A stretch of DNA of 64,000 nt. Origin: Paenibacillus polymyxa M1 (GTDB lineage Bacteria; Bacillota; Bacilli; Paenibacillales; Paenibacillaceae). Each line of letters starts with the position of its first letter. The first letter of the stretch is position 1. Below are positions 17,109 through 26,678 of the stretch, in pieces. Location: positions 3,878,501 to 3,942,500 of the forward strand of contig NC_017542.1 of assembly GCF_000237325.1 (NCBI RefSeq), written 5' to 3'. The notes below the pieces were generated by a model, which made no database searches, was not told the DNA's origin, and worked only from the letters and a program-made list of their open reading frames with translations. The position numbers and the translations under genes were made by a program.

Positions 17109-19025
17109 TCAATCCCCCATATATATACGGATCGTTGATCCTCGTTCCAATCGAGAGCCTGGCTTCGGTGCCTGACTTATGACCGTCTTGCCTGACCCAG
17201 ATTTCACGAGCATAAAGTTCATATTCATATCTTCGTATAAATCAGCTGCAGTGGCACCTACCAGATCAGGTACCGTTTCGATCGGTTTTTCCCCATACTT
17301 GTACTCTTTGGCAATTTGATTGGTACGAGGTGGTATTTTCAAGGCAATCAGTGCATCCTTTAAAATATTTTGCACGATTGGCGCAGCAACCACACCGCCG
17401 AATTGAATCCCTTTCGGGTTATCGACAGCAGTATAGACGACGATTTGCGGATCATCCGCCGGAGCAAAACCAATAAAGGATACAATATGCTCCGAGGAAG
17501 AATAACGTCCGTTAATCACCTTTTGTGCTGTACCCGTTTTACCTCCAACCCGGTAACCCTCAATAAAGGCAGGACGACCTGTACCTTTAGCTACAACACT
17601 TTCCAGCGCTTCCCTTACCTGTCGAGAGGTATCCTCTGAAACAACTCTACGCACCAGTTCCGGCTCCACTTTTTCTAGAACCTTTCCGGTTTCGGGCTGA
17701 ATCCAGCCTTTTGTGATGTGAGGCTTATAAAGATTGCCACCATTGATTGCTGCCGACACAGCCGTAACCTGCTGAATCGGAGTGACAGATACCCCTTGAC
17801 CAAAGGCCGTAGTAGCCAGCTCTACAGGTCCGACCTGAGCTAGCTTGAACAAAATGCCATTGCCCTCACCGATCATGTCAATTCCTGTTTTGCTGCCGAA
17901 GCCGAAATTGCGAATGTACTTGAACAGTGTTTCTTTGCCCAGACGTTGTCCCAACGTTACAAAACCGGGATTGCATGAATTTTCTACCACTTGAAGAAAG
18001 GTCTGGCTGCCATGCCCACCTTTTTTCCAACAACGCAGGCGTGCTCCACCGACTTCAATATATCCCGGATCAAAGAAACGGTCATTTTTAAGATTAACCT
18101 TCTTTTCTTCCAAGGCAGCGGCCAGTGTAATAATTTTAAAAGTAGAACCAGGTTCATATGTCATCCAAATTGGCAGATTTCGATTATAAATTTCAGGCGC
18201 ATATTGCTTGTAAAGCGCTGGCTCATAGCTTGGTCGTCCAGCCATGCCTAATATTTCACCCGTCTTGGGGTTCATCGCAATAGACAGCGCGGACTTCGCC
18301 TGAAATTTGACCATGGCTTGGTCAAGCTCCCGTTCCATAATGGATTGCACCGATTTATCAATGGTTAATTGTAAATTCAGTCCATCCTTCGGTTCAATAT
18401 ACTTTTCAGAAGAACCAGGCATCAGGCGGCCACCTGCGTCTGATAAATACGCGATGCTTCCATCGATTCCTCGAAGCTTGCTGTTTTGCTGCTTCTCTAC
18501 ACCTGTCAGCCCTTGATTATCAATTCCGGTAAATCCAAGAATATGAGCCGCTAGATCACCATAAGGATAATAACGTTTGTTGTCTTCAGCAACAACGATA
18601 CCCGGCAGCTTCAAATCACGAATTTTCTGGGCTTTCTCCATCGTAATTTTTCGTCCGCCGGGCTGAAGTTTTTGGCTTGCTGTTCGTTTGGTAATCAGCT
18701 TGAGTACTTTATCCTCACTCATATCTAGCAAGGGCGCCAGCCTGCGTGCCGTTTCTTCCGGCTCCTTAATCTGTACTGGTATCGCCATGACAGTCGGTGA
18801 ACTGACATTATAGGTCAGCGCAGTACCCTGCCGATCCAAAATTTCGCCACGCTTGGCGGCAAAAGGAATATTGCGGCGCCACGAATCCTCAGCCTTGGCT
18901 GAGAGCTCGCCTCCTTTACCCAATTGAACATAGGCGAGCCGGATCGACAAGGCCGCAAACAGTACGAACAATCCCAGTAGCCCCCATACCAGCCTACGCC
19001 GCATGATCACGTTAGACTTTTTCAA
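17109..19025 (-). CDS. spoVD: Class B penicillin-binding protein SpoVD (PASTA-containing)
   Basis: Transpeptidase for spore cortex peptidoglycan that partners SpoVE. 638 residues starting with TTG at 19025 (GGAGGGG 6 nt before). One membrane anchor (about 13-33), a dimerisation domain, then the transpeptidase with STFK (Ser about 294), SCN (350-352) and KTGT (496-499). A single PASTA domain ends the protein (from about VPDLVGATAAD). One PASTA domain and the place before murE are the SpoVD pattern. An internal ATG seven codons in lacks a ribosome site. A SigE-like box lies upstream. Confidence 0.93.
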   Translation of the reverse strand: MKKSNVIMRRRLVWGLLGLFVLFAALSIRLAYVQLGKGGELSAKAEDSWRRNIPFAAKRGEILDRQGTALTYNVSSPTVMAIPVQIKEPEETARRLAPLLDMSEDKVLKLITKRTASQKLQPGGRKITMEKAQKIRDLKLPGIVVAEDNKRYYPYGDLAAHILGFTGIDNQGLTGVEKQQNSKLRGIDGSIAYLSDAGGRLMPGSSEKYIEPKDGLNLQLTIDKSVQSIMERELDQAMVKFQAKSALSIAMNPKTGEILGMAGRPSYEPALYKQYAPEIYNRNLPIWMTYEPGSTFKIITLAAALEEKKVNLKNDRFFDPGYIEVGGARLRCWKKGGHGSQTFLQVVENSCNPGFVTLGQRLGKETLFKYIRNFGFGSKTGIDMIGEGNGILFKLAQVGPVELATTAFGQGVSVTPIQQVTAVSAAINGGNLYKPHITKGWIQPETGKVLEKVEPELVRRVVSEDTSRQVREALESVVAKGTGRPAFIEGYRVGGKTGTAQKVINGRYSSSEHIVSFIGFAPADDPQIVVYTAVDNPKGIQFGGVVAAPIVQNILKDALIALKIPPRTNQIAKEYKYGEKPIETVPDLVGATAADLYEDMNMNFMLVKSGSGKTVISQAPKPGSRLERGSTIRIYMGD

Positions 19026-19053
19026 ACGCGCCCCCTCCGTTCCTCAAATACTC

Positions 19054-19080
19054 ATGACATGTCTTACCTCATGAATATTC
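19054..19080 (-). promoter_or_regulatory. Possible SigE-type promoter of spoVD
   Basis: Minus-strand GAATATT (19074-19080) is a full match to the SigE -35 element KMATATT. The candidate -10 CATGTCAT (19054-19061) fits CATACAAT only partly and the 12-bp spacer is short. The Bacillus subtilis spoVD gene has a SigE promoter in this gap, which is the main reason to note it. Confidence 0.3.
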
Positions 19081-19106
19081 AAAAGAACGAGCATTAGAAC
19101 AAGCTA

Positions 19107-21461
19107 TCAGTTATCTTCGCCTTTAATTGCGGCAGCGCTTTTCTCATCTGCTATTGCAGATATTCCTCCTTTAGGAGCCACCGTGTTTGTTCCAGCATCC
19201 GCCGTAGCACCGGTTTTGGTTTTAGAATCGGTCGCTGTTCCCGTTGAGCTGCCTGGCTGGTTAGTTGCAACTCCAGTGGGCGAGTCCTGTGCTTCCTCTA
19301 GCTTCACGCCGGTCACTGTTTCTTTGGCTGGCATAAGCGTCACACTGACGATCCGCTTGCCATTTACCATTTGTGTCTTTTGAGAAGCAACATACCCTTC
19401 ACCGGTTACCTGAACGCCAACCTTCATCAGCGTTAAGACTTGAAGCGTGTCACGCAAAGACACACCCGTAAAGTCAGGAATGGTCATAGTGGCACCATCC
19501 TCAGTCAGTAAGTAAATACGTTGCCCGGGCTTCATTTTGACGCCTGCCTCAGGATATTGGCGAACAATTTTAGAGCCTTTTCCAACCGTCACATAGGCAA
19601 TCCCCTGTTTGAGCAGCGCGTTTTGCGCATCCTTTTTTACCAGACCGGTTAATTGTGGCACTGTAGGCAAATTCACCGTCTTCACCGCAGCCCCATCTGA
19701 CTTACTGGATTTGGTCCCCGTTTTGGGAACTCCCATATATTGCAGCGATTGGGACACGATTTTTTTAAACACAGGTGCTGCTGCTGTACCGCCGCCTACC
19801 GATTTGTTAGGTTCGTCCATGACGACCAAGACGGCTATTTTTGGATCATTGACTGGTGCAAAGCCAATAAAGGACACGACATCCTTGGAATGGTCATATA
19901 CTTTGCCGACAACTTTCGTCGCTGTCCCTGTTTTACCAGCAACACGATATCCGTCGATATAGGCAAGACGTCCCGTACCAATCTCCTGGTCAGACACGAC
20001 CTGCTCCAGATAGTTGCTTGTCTGGTCTGCCGATTCCTTCGAAATCACCTGGCGGACCTCCTTCGGTTGTATCGTCTGCACTTCATTCGTATCCGGATTC
20101 ACAATTTCCTTGACCAAATGAGGCTTCATCAGTTTGCCTCCATTTGCTATAGCTGAAATTGCAGCTACCTGCTGGATCGGCGTTACCTGTACACGTCCAT
20201 GTCCAAAGGAAGCCGTGGCGACTTCGGATTTATATTGGGTATGGAAGGTAATAGCTCCGGTAGACTCACTTGGGAGATCGATACCTGTTTTTACACCAAA
20301 GCCAAAATTATCGATATATCGCTTCAGCTTTTCACCGCCCAGCTTATCCAGTCCGAGATGGACGAACCCAACGTTACTTGAGCGCTTGACACCTTCAAGA
20401 TAGGTTAACGTTCCCCAGTTACGGCTCACATCACGAATATCCCAGCCCCCGACTCTAATGATACCAGACTGGTATCTATCATTCGGATTAAATACCTTTT
20501 CTTGAACCGCTGCGGCCAGGGTTACAATTTTAAACGTAGAACCTGGCTCATAGATCGACTGTGTAGCATTATTACGGAAATTTTCCAAAGATGCACTCCC
20601 ATATGTATTGGGATTAAAATTCGGGTAGCTTGCCATACCGAGAACATCCATTGTTTTGGGATCAGCTGCTACAACCGTCATCGTTTTCGGATTATATGTT
20701 GCAATCGCCTGCTGCATGGCATCCTCTATATAATACTGAATCGTATCATCAATCGTCAGCTTTAAATTTTTCCCATTTTGTGCCGGCTCATAGATACTTT
20801 CCGATCCCTGAAGAGGAACTCCCTTTCGGTCTCGCTGATACAGCAGCTTGCCAGCCGTACCTGAAAGCTCTTTATCATAATAAGCCTCCAGCCCCATACC
20901 TGCTTTGCCATCCTTACTCAGATAGCCAAGCACATGCGAAGCCAGCTTATTTTCCGGATAATAGCGTTTGGATTCCTGAACAGTGTCTACAGCTCCAATT
21001 ACCCCATACTTGTCCTTCAAATACTCTTTGAACGTATCCACCTGTGCCTTCACCTCAGGGTCTACCTTCCAGCCTCCATTACGAATCTCACGATTTTTTA
21101 AGTAATTCCCCTCTTTATCCTTTGCAGATAAATGTCTTCTCAGCTCATCCTCAGGCGTTTTGAGTAGCTGATGCAGCTTGGCTACAGCCTCATTCTCCAA
21201 GTCATACTCCTGAATGATGCTAGGATTGACAACCACCGTATAAGCCGGTGCATCCGCAGCTAGTACATTCCCTTTACGATCCATGATGGTTCCACGCTTG
21301 GGTTGAATCACTTGGTCTTTTTCTACCTGTGTAACTACTAGATTATGCCAATATTCCCCACTTACGACTTGAATCCAAAATACTTTAAGTAGCAGAACAA
21401 GAAAAAAGAGGGTAATACATCCCCCTATCAGCAGTGTGCGAAGCTTTATTCTTTTGACCAT
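19107..21461 (-). CDS. pbpB: Divisome class B penicillin-binding protein PBP2B
   Basis: Septal transpeptidase that cross-links new wall during division. 784 residues. One membrane helix (about 8-30), a dimerisation domain, a transpeptidase with STFK (308-311), SSN (361-363) and KTGT (510-513), then two PASTA repeats (about 605-720). The last ~55 residues are a low-complexity Thr/Gly/Ala/Lys tail absent from the Bacillus protein. It lies between ftsL and spoVD as in Bacillus. GAGAGG site before ATG. Confidence 0.94.
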   Translation of the reverse strand: MVKRIKLRTLLIGGCITLFFLVLLLKVFWIQVVSGEYWHNLVVTQVEKDQVIQPKRGTIMDRKGNVLAADAPAYTVVVNPSIIQEYDLENEAVAKLHQLLKTPEDELRRHLSAKDKEGNYLKNREIRNGGWKVDPEVKAQVDTFKEYLKDKYGVIGAVDTVQESKRYYPENKLASHVLGYLSKDGKAGMGLEAYYDKELSGTAGKLLYQRDRKGVPLQGSESIYEPAQNGKNLKLTIDDTIQYYIEDAMQQAIATYNPKTMTVVAADPKTMDVLGMASYPNFNPNTYGSASLENFRNNATQSIYEPGSTFKIVTLAAAVQEKVFNPNDRYQSGIIRVGGWDIRDVSRNWGTLTYLEGVKRSSNVGFVHLGLDKLGGEKLKRYIDNFGFGVKTGIDLPSESTGAITFHTQYKSEVATASFGHGRVQVTPIQQVAAISAIANGGKLMKPHLVKEIVNPDTNEVQTIQPKEVRQVISKESADQTSNYLEQVVSDQEIGTGRLAYIDGYRVAGKTGTATKVVGKVYDHSKDVVSFIGFAPVNDPKIAVLVVMDEPNKSVGGGTAAAPVFKKIVSQSLQYMGVPKTGTKSSKSDGAAVKTVNLPTVPQLTGLVKKDAQNALLKQGIAYVTVGKGSKIVRQYPEAGVKMKPGQRIYLLTEDGATMTIPDFTGVSLRDTLQVLTLMKVGVQVTGEGYVASQKTQMVNGKRIVSVTLMPAKETVTGVKLEEAQDSPTGVATNQPGSSTGTATDSKTKTGATADAGTNTVAPKGGISAIADEKSAAAIKGEDN

Positions 21462-21492
21462 AGCTCAAACCTCTCTGCAAAAAATGTATGTC

Positions 21493-21517
21493 AGAGCATA
21501 GCTTGATGCTATGCTCT
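21493..21517 (-). repeat. Perfect stem-loop between ftsL and pbpB
   Basis: Ten-base perfect inverted repeat AGAGCATAGC / GCTATGCTCT with a 5-nt loop, three bases after the ftsL stop and about 15 bases before the pbpB ribosome site. A T6 run follows 8 nt later on the minus strand. Could be a weak attenuator or an mRNA processing/stability element that sets PBP2B levels. Confidence 0.7.
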
Positions 21518-21520
21518 TAA

Positions 21521-21901
21521 CTATTTGGCAGCCTGCTTTTCCACACGAATGGGCTCTCTTGTTGGTTCGATATATCCCTGTTCCTTTGCCGTCGGAACAA
21601 TCTGATTCTCCAAACGCTCCTTTTGAATCTTCAATTGGGCGATATTGGTCTGTAATTTGGAAATGTCCTTGCTGGCTGTATTAATCGCATAATTAATTTG
21701 ATAAATGTGAGCATATCTGCCAATCAACGTCCCCGCAATGACAATGCATGCTACAAGTGTCAATAGATACAGCAGCTTTTCTCGAATCGGCAGCTCTCTG
21801 CGGCGTGTAACGACTTTGGTGGTCTCACGATACCGTTGTTGCTGAACCTGTTCCTGACGGGCTCTTTCTTTTACAGCCAAATTACCGCGTGTATAAGCCA
21901 T
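21521..21901 (-). CDS. ftsL: Cell division protein FtsL
   Basis: Small bitopic divisome protein, 126 residues. Basic cytoplasmic N-terminus, one membrane helix (about 44-64), then an extracytoplasmic leucine-zipper-like coiled coil (ISKLQTNIAQLKIQKERLEN) that binds DivIC and DivIB. Poorly conserved in sequence; identified by topology, size and place between rsmH and pbpB. Confidence 0.9.
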   Translation of the reverse strand: MAYTRGNLAVKERARQEQVQQQRYRETTKVVTRRRELPIREKLLYLLTLVACIVIAGTLIGRYAHIYQINYAINTASKDISKLQTNIAQLKIQKERLENQIVPTAKEQGYIEPTREPIRVEKQAAK

Positions 21902-21925
21902 GTCGCCTCTCCTTCTCCATTAAAT

Positions 21926-22876
21926 TTACAATTTTTCGGCAACTCTCAGCTTGGCTGACCGGGATCGTGGATTAAGCTCCAATTCCTGTTCTGATGCCAC
22001 AATCGGCTTACGATTCACCAGCTTTAGATCGCCTACCATTTTGTCATCCAGAATCGGCAAATCAGATGGATAGATGCTTTTCGCCAAATACTCCTTGAAA
22101 ATATGCTTGCATATCCGATCCTCCAAGGAATGAAACGTAATAACCGAAATTCTGCCCCCTGGAGCCAGACATCTTACTGCCTGATGCAAAGTATCTTCCA
22201 GTGCACCCAGCTCATCATTCACAGCAATCCGCAAAGCCTGAAAACTGCGTTTAGCCGGATGTCCCCCGGTTCTGCGTGCCGCAGCCGGAATTCCTTCTTT
22301 GATAATATCGACAAGTTCCCCCGTTGTGTGAATAGGCTTGTTCATTCTACGTTCAACCATGATCTTTGCGATCCGCCTGGAGAACTTCTCTTCTCCATAT
22401 TGAAACAGGATCCGCGCAATCTCCGCTTCCGGCCATTCATTAACAATTTCGTATGCCGTAAGCGAACTGCTCTGATCCATCCGCATATCAAGCGGCGCAT
22501 CATGATTGTAACTGAATCCCCGCTCCCCCTCATCGAACTGGGGCGAGGATACACCCAGGTCGAACAAAATACCCTGGACCTGCGGGACGCCGTCTTTTTC
22601 GGGCAATCCCAGTTCGGCCAGCTTGTCCTGCAAGTGGCGGAAGTTGGATTTCACTAATGAAATCTTTCCTTCATAGGCTGACAGCTTCTCTCGTGCATTG
22701 TTCAATGCCCAGTCGTCCTGATCAAAGGCAATAAGCCTCCCCTCAGGGCCAAGCTGTGATGCAATGACGGAACTGTGTCCTGCCCCTCCCAACGTGCAGT
22801 CCACATAAATCCCGTCCTGCCTGATGTTTAGTGCCTGTGTTGCTTCTTCCTTGAGTACGGTAATGTGGTGAAACAA
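21926..22876 (-). CDS. rsmH: 16S rRNA (cytosine-1402-N4)-methyltransferase RsmH
   Basis: Also called MraW. Methylates N4 of C1402 in 16S rRNA using SAM. 316 residues starting with TTG at 22876 with AGGAGGT 7 nt before. Motifs: [14 protein letters not shown] (SAM loop), [49 protein letters not shown] and [10 protein letters not shown]. Second gene of the dcw operon; 17 bp after mraZ. Confidence 0.97.
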   Translation of the reverse strand: MFHHITVLKEEATQALNIRQDGIYVDCTLGGAGHSSVIASQLGPEGRLIAFDQDDWALNNAREKLSAYEGKISLVKSNFRHLQDKLAELGLPEKDGVPQVQGILFDLGVSSPQFDEGERGFSYNHDAPLDMRMDQSSSLTAYEIVNEWPEAEIARILFQYGEEKFSRRIAKIMVERRMNKPIHTTGELVDIIKEGIPAAARRTGGHPAKRSFQALRIAVNDELGALEDTLHQAVRCLAPGGRISVITFHSLEDRICKHIFKEYLAKSIYPSDLPILDDKMVGDLKLVNRKPIVASEQELELNPRSRSAKLRVAEKL

Positions 22877-22893
22877 ACGGCTGACCTCCTAAA

Positions 22894-23331
22894 TTACAAT
22901 TCAAAGTTGAAATCAACCAATTTCTCAGCAATGTCGTTAAATGCTTCTTCTGATTGGTTGAAATATTGCTCCCAAGTGTGCTTGCTCCAAATCTCTACCC
23001 GGGTGGACACTCCCAATACGACGCACTCTTTTGTAAGCTTGGCGTATTCGCACAAATTCCCCGGTAAATTTACCCTGCCCTGTTTGTCCAATTCGCATTC
23101 AGTCGCCCCCGAGAAAAAAAAACGAGTAAACGCCCGCGCATCAGCCTTCATCAAAGGCAGTGCTTTAAGTTTTTTCTCCATAACAGCCCACTCATCCATG
23201 GGATACACGAAGAGGCATTGATCCAGCCCGCGGGTAACCACGAACGAGGCACCAAGAAGTTCACGAAACTTGGCCGGGACAGTAAGCCGTCCCTTCTCAT
23301 CAATGCTATGTTGGAACTCCCCCATAAACAT
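22894..23331 (-). CDS. mraZ: Transcriptional regulator MraZ
   Basis: DNA-binding repressor of the dcw operon that forms rings of AbrB-like domains. 145 residues from the ATG at 23331 (GGGGTGA site). Two SpoVT-AbrB repeats are visible, each with the DxxxR signature: DEKGRLTVP and DKQGRVNLP. First gene of the cluster; its operator lies just upstream, which implies autoregulation. Confidence 0.96.
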   Translation of the reverse strand: MFMGEFQHSIDEKGRLTVPAKFRELLGASFVVTRGLDQCLFVYPMDEWAVMEKKLKALPLMKADARAFTRFFFSGATECELDKQGRVNLPGNLCEYAKLTKECVVLGVSTRVEIWSKHTWEQYFNQSEEAFNDIAEKLVDFNFEL

Positions 23332-23348
23332 TGGTTTCGTCACCCCTT

Positions 23349-23395
23349 ACCCCATTCTCCCACTTTGGCCCACTTTCCACCACCTAAGCATAATA
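23349..23395 (-). promoter_or_regulatory. mraZ promoter region with MraZ operator repeats
   Basis: On the minus strand four pentamers GTGGT, GTGGG, GTGGG, GGGGT start at exact 10-bp intervals (23379-23383, 23369-23373, 23359-23363, 23349-23353). Direct repeats of this kind (TGGGN with 5-nt spacers) are the known MraZ binding site. A -10 like TATTAT (23390-23395) lies just upstream; no convincing -35 is seen. Confidence 0.75.
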
Positions 23396-23502
23396 GATTC
23401 GCTTTAAAAAATCAAAGACCTCTTTTTCATGACGAAAAAGTGATAATTCTAGATTCATGGCATGCTGTCTGTTATTGTAGCCCTGCGTCATAAGATGCCA
23501 AA

Positions 23503-23576
23503 AAGCCCCTTATCCCATGAAGCCGAATCCCCGACAATATGCATCAGGTTTCGAAACATCATGGAATAAAGGGCTT
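23503..23576 (-). terminator. Rho-independent terminator of ahcY
   Basis: Arms 23559-23576 and 23503-23520 form an 18-bp stem with only two G-T wobbles (AAGCCCTTTATTCCATGA against TCATGGGATAAGGGGCTT), followed by a T5 run on the minus strand. The 38-nt loop itself contains a small TTTCGAAA palindrome. It insulates mraZ from ahcY read-through. Confidence 0.85.
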
Positions 23577-23660
23577 ATACTCGTTCCATATGTCAACCTA
23601 TACAAGCAATTACATTAAAAAATGCAATACTCCTGCAGCGGACATCGTTACTGAAAATGA

Positions 23661-24926
23661 TTACGCGTTCCAGCTGTCCAGATAGACTTTTTGGTCTTCT
23701 GTTAATGTATCAATCTTGATTCCCAGACTATCAAGCTTGAATCGAGCCACTTGCTCATCAATTTCATAAGGAACATTAATCACGGCTTTGCCCAGCTCGT
23801 TGTAACGATCATTCACATATTTCAAGCCGAGTGCCTGAAGCGCAAATGTGGTATCCATAATCTCTGCAGGATGACCGTCAGCGGCAGCCAGATTCACGAG
23901 ACGCCCTTCTGCGAGCAAATACATTTTACGTCCATCTTTAAAGCGGTATTCCTCGATATTGCGACGTACCGTGCGAATGGATTCGGAGCGTTTGGCAAGC
24001 TCAGGCTTACTAACCTCCACATCAAAATGCCCTGCGTTACACAGCACAGCTCCATCCTTCATAACATCAAAGTGCTCCCCTGTAATTACAGCTTTATTTC
24101 CAGTTACTGTAATGAAGAAGTCACCCAGTTTGGCAGCTTCCACCATTGGCAATACATGAAAACCATCCATATGGGCTTCTACAGCCTTGATTGGATCAAC
24201 TTCAGTTACAACAACGTTGGCTCCCAGCCCTTTTGCACGCATTGCAACTCCTTTGCCACACCATCCATAACCCACCACAACCACTGTACTTCCTGCCACA
24301 ACCAGATTAGTCGTACGAATAATACCGTCGAAAGCTGACTGACCCGTACCATAGCGGTTGTCGAACAAATATTTACAGTAAGCATCATTTACAGCCACCA
24401 TCGGAAAGTGAAGCTGCCCTTCTTTTTCCAAAGCCTTCAAACGAATAATCCCTGTAGTGGTCTCCTCTGCTCCTCCACGGATCGTAGAAATCAGATCAGG
24501 CCGTTCAGATTGCAACAGAGTAACCAGGTCGCCACCGTCATCTATAATGAGATCTGGCTTAGTTTCCAGTGCCTTGATTTGCAAATTCTTGAATTCCTCT
24601 GGATCTGGGTTGTATTTAGCCAATACCGTAACGCCATCTTCAACTAATGCGGCGCAAACATCATCTTGTGTTGACAAAGGGTTACTACCCGTAATGGTGA
24701 CCTGTGCTCCACCTGCTTGTACCACTTTAGCCAGATAAGCCGTTTTGGCCTCCAGATGTAAACAAATCGTTACCTTCAGACCGTCAAAAGGCTGCTCTTG
24801 CTCGAATTGTTGACGTATGCGGTTCAATACCGGCATATGGGCTTCTACCCAATCAATTTTCAAATGCCCTTCAGGGGCCAATTTAAGATCGTGAATAATG
24901 CTATTTTGCAGAGAATGGGAAGTCAT
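23661..24926 (-). CDS. ahcY: Adenosylhomocysteinase
   Basis: NAD-dependent S-adenosylhomocysteine hydrolase, splitting SAH to adenosine and homocysteine in methyl-group recycling. 421 residues, the shorter bacterial form. HLEAKTAYL, DDGGDLV, EETTTGIIRL, the NAD loop VVGYGWCGKGVAMRA and CNAGHFDVEV are intact. Bacillus subtilis uses the Pfs/LuxS route instead, and has nothing between bshC and mraZ. Starts 43 bp after bshC, probably one transcript, and ends at a strong terminator. Confidence 0.96.
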   Translation of the reverse strand: MTSHSLQNSIIHDLKLAPEGHLKIDWVEAHMPVLNRIRQQFEQEQPFDGLKVTICLHLEAKTAYLAKVVQAGGAQVTITGSNPLSTQDDVCAALVEDGVTVLAKYNPDPEEFKNLQIKALETKPDLIIDDGGDLVTLLQSERPDLISTIRGGAEETTTGIIRLKALEKEGQLHFPMVAVNDAYCKYLFDNRYGTGQSAFDGIIRTTNLVVAGSTVVVVGYGWCGKGVAMRAKGLGANVVVTEVDPIKAVEAHMDGFHVLPMVEAAKLGDFFITVTGNKAVITGEHFDVMKDGAVLCNAGHFDVEVSKPELAKRSESIRTVRRNIEEYRFKDGRKMYLLAEGRLVNLAAADGHPAEIMDTTFALQALGLKYVNDRYNELGKAVINVPYEIDEQVARFKLDSLGIKIDTLTEDQKVYLDSWNA

Positions 24927-24969
24927 ACGTTATTTCCTCCTATATATTAGTTAAATTCATTTATAATCA

Positions 24970-26601
24970 TTATACATAAATCACACGATGCGTCCCCGAC
25001 AAATCCAAAGGTACGTTCATAATCATATCCATCAGGTCGAGACCGTAACGGTTCAGAAAATGATAGATGGTATACGCACGCTCCTGCGGCTGTCCAAATG
25101 GGAAAAGCGACCATTCGATATGATCCCAATGGCGAAGTGCTGTTCCATTTTGCCGAAGCAGCGCTTCCTGCACCTTTGCCTCCAGATAGTCAATCTGCCC
25201 CAGAATTTTCTCGCAGTTGGTTTCTCCGAGCTGTAGCAAACCTTTCTCTATCATTCCTGTCTGCTGTATAAGCGGTTTATACATACGGATAAAAGCATCC
25301 TTAGCCTCGGAAAACTGATCCTGCATTCCAAGCTGATCTTGAGTGGCAATCCATTGCTTTTTTCGTTCCTCAAGCCCGTCTCTAACTTGACCAAAAGTTA
25401 GTTCGTACTTAAGCATATGCTTCTCCACGCCTGGCTCCATCAATGTAAAAGACATACGGGGCAGCAGTATTGGCATCTGCATCCCGAGCACTCCAAAAGC
25501 GTCCCGTGTAATTGCCCAGTAGGCAATTTCTCCTAGACCCAGCACAGATGCCAGTACCGGAAACAGTGAATCCTGCATGAGAGGACGGGTTAGTACATTG
25601 TTACTAAAACGTTCGGGGTGTCTATCTATCTCTTCAAGCAGTTCATCCGCTGTAAACGCCACTATACCGCGCCGATCTGTGAATAATCTAGCTTTTTTGA
25701 AAAGCAGCAGGCGTTCCTCTTCATGAATGTAAAAAAGGTTCGCACCACCTTCATGCACATCCGCTTGTAAATGATAACCATAGTCTACGATCCGCGTAGC
25801 GGTTGTCTTATACGCTGTCTCCAACTCATCATTGTGTTGAACCAACCGTCTAAAAACGGATGCCTCCAGCTTGCGCAGTAAAGGATCTGCAGAATCCATG
25901 AGCACCAATCCATAGGCACCAAACAAACGGCCCATCAGCCTGGCAAAGGCCTCACTTAGTCCATATGACTCTGTCAAACCTTGCTCAATCATGCGCATAA
26001 TATCGGTCTTATGTTCTGAATCTGGCAAGCTTTGCTCTATATCCGCCATCGCTTGCTTCCACTCAACCGTATCAACTTTAATGGCACTAACTGAAGAACG
26101 GTGTTCAGGCTGCTTATTCAGCTTGATTTTAACTGCTTGCGGGTCTTTTGCCATTACGTATGTATGATTGACCTCGTCCCAGTCATGATCTTCACCAGCA
26201 ATCCAGAAAATCGGAATAACCGGACGTCCAAGCCGTTCCTCAGCTTCTCTAGCTGCTTTAATAATCGTAGCAGCTTTGTAAATGACCAGCATCGGACCTG
26301 TGAATAGTCCACTTTGCTGTCCGCCAACGACTACTAAAGCATCTGGACTTTCCAAACGGTCCAATGAAGCATGAACCGCCTCATGCGAGTTGTGTTGCTC
26401 ATTGTATATACGAAGACATGCTACGACATCCTTACGGTTTAATCGCAGATGCTCCGTCTTATCCAGCCACTTGGCCCGTTGGGCATAAGCATCGGCGTGC
26501 AGAATATCATATTCATACAAATCGCTTGCGCGTCCTGTACCCTGTATGTAGTCTTCTGCCAAAGCCGACCCTCCGCGAAGCGTTTCCGGAACTATTTTCA
26601 T
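24970..26601 (-). CDS. bshC: Bacillithiol biosynthesis cysteine-adding enzyme BshC
   Basis: Putative cysteine ligase for the last step of bacillithiol synthesis (YllA family). 543 residues from the ATG at 26601, which has AGGAGG 8 nt before. Family motifs: VVGGQQSGLFTGPMLVIYKA, FWIAGEDHDWDEVNHTYV, and the C-terminal LQPR-like stretch around PILLPRMSF. Next to the dcw cluster as yllA is in Bacillus subtilis. A clear SigA-type promoter lies at 26640-26668. Confidence 0.95.
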   Translation of the reverse strand: MKIVPETLRGGSALAEDYIQGTGRASDLYEYDILHADAYAQRAKWLDKTEHLRLNRKDVVACLRIYNEQHNSHEAVHASLDRLESPDALVVVGGQQSGLFTGPMLVIYKAATIIKAAREAEERLGRPVIPIFWIAGEDHDWDEVNHTYVMAKDPQAVKIKLNKQPEHRSSVSAIKVDTVEWKQAMADIEQSLPDSEHKTDIMRMIEQGLTESYGLSEAFARLMGRLFGAYGLVLMDSADPLLRKLEASVFRRLVQHNDELETAYKTTATRIVDYGYHLQADVHEGGANLFYIHEEERLLLFKKARLFTDRRGIVAFTADELLEEIDRHPERFSNNVLTRPLMQDSLFPVLASVLGLGEIAYWAITRDAFGVLGMQMPILLPRMSFTLMEPGVEKHMLKYELTFGQVRDGLEERKKQWIATQDQLGMQDQFSEAKDAFIRMYKPLIQQTGMIEKGLLQLGETNCEKILGQIDYLEAKVQEALLRQNGTALRHWDHIEWSLFPFGQPQERAYTIYHFLNRYGLDLMDMIMNVPLDLSGTHRVIYV

Positions 26602-26639
26602 GGGTCTGCCTCCTGTCTCCACCAAAACCTTACTGCTTG

Positions 26640-26668
26640 ATTGTACCGAAAGCCCATGTCCACGTCAA
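26640..26668 (-). promoter_or_regulatory. SigA-type promoter of bshC-ahcY
   Basis: Minus strand: -35 TTGACG (26663-26668), 17-bp spacer, -10 TACAAT (26640-26645). It lies between the oppF terminator and the bshC start, about 38 bp before the gene. Confidence 0.7.
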
Positions 26669-26678
26669 AGCTTCCTAT

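Noticed and set aside
22103..22657. 184-codon open frame on the plus strand opposite rsmH
   Set aside because: Antisense to a well conserved gene; no recognisable domain and no ribosome site.
24927..24969. SAH or SAM riboswitch in front of ahcY
   Set aside because: Only 42 bases separate ahcY from bshC, too few for such an element.
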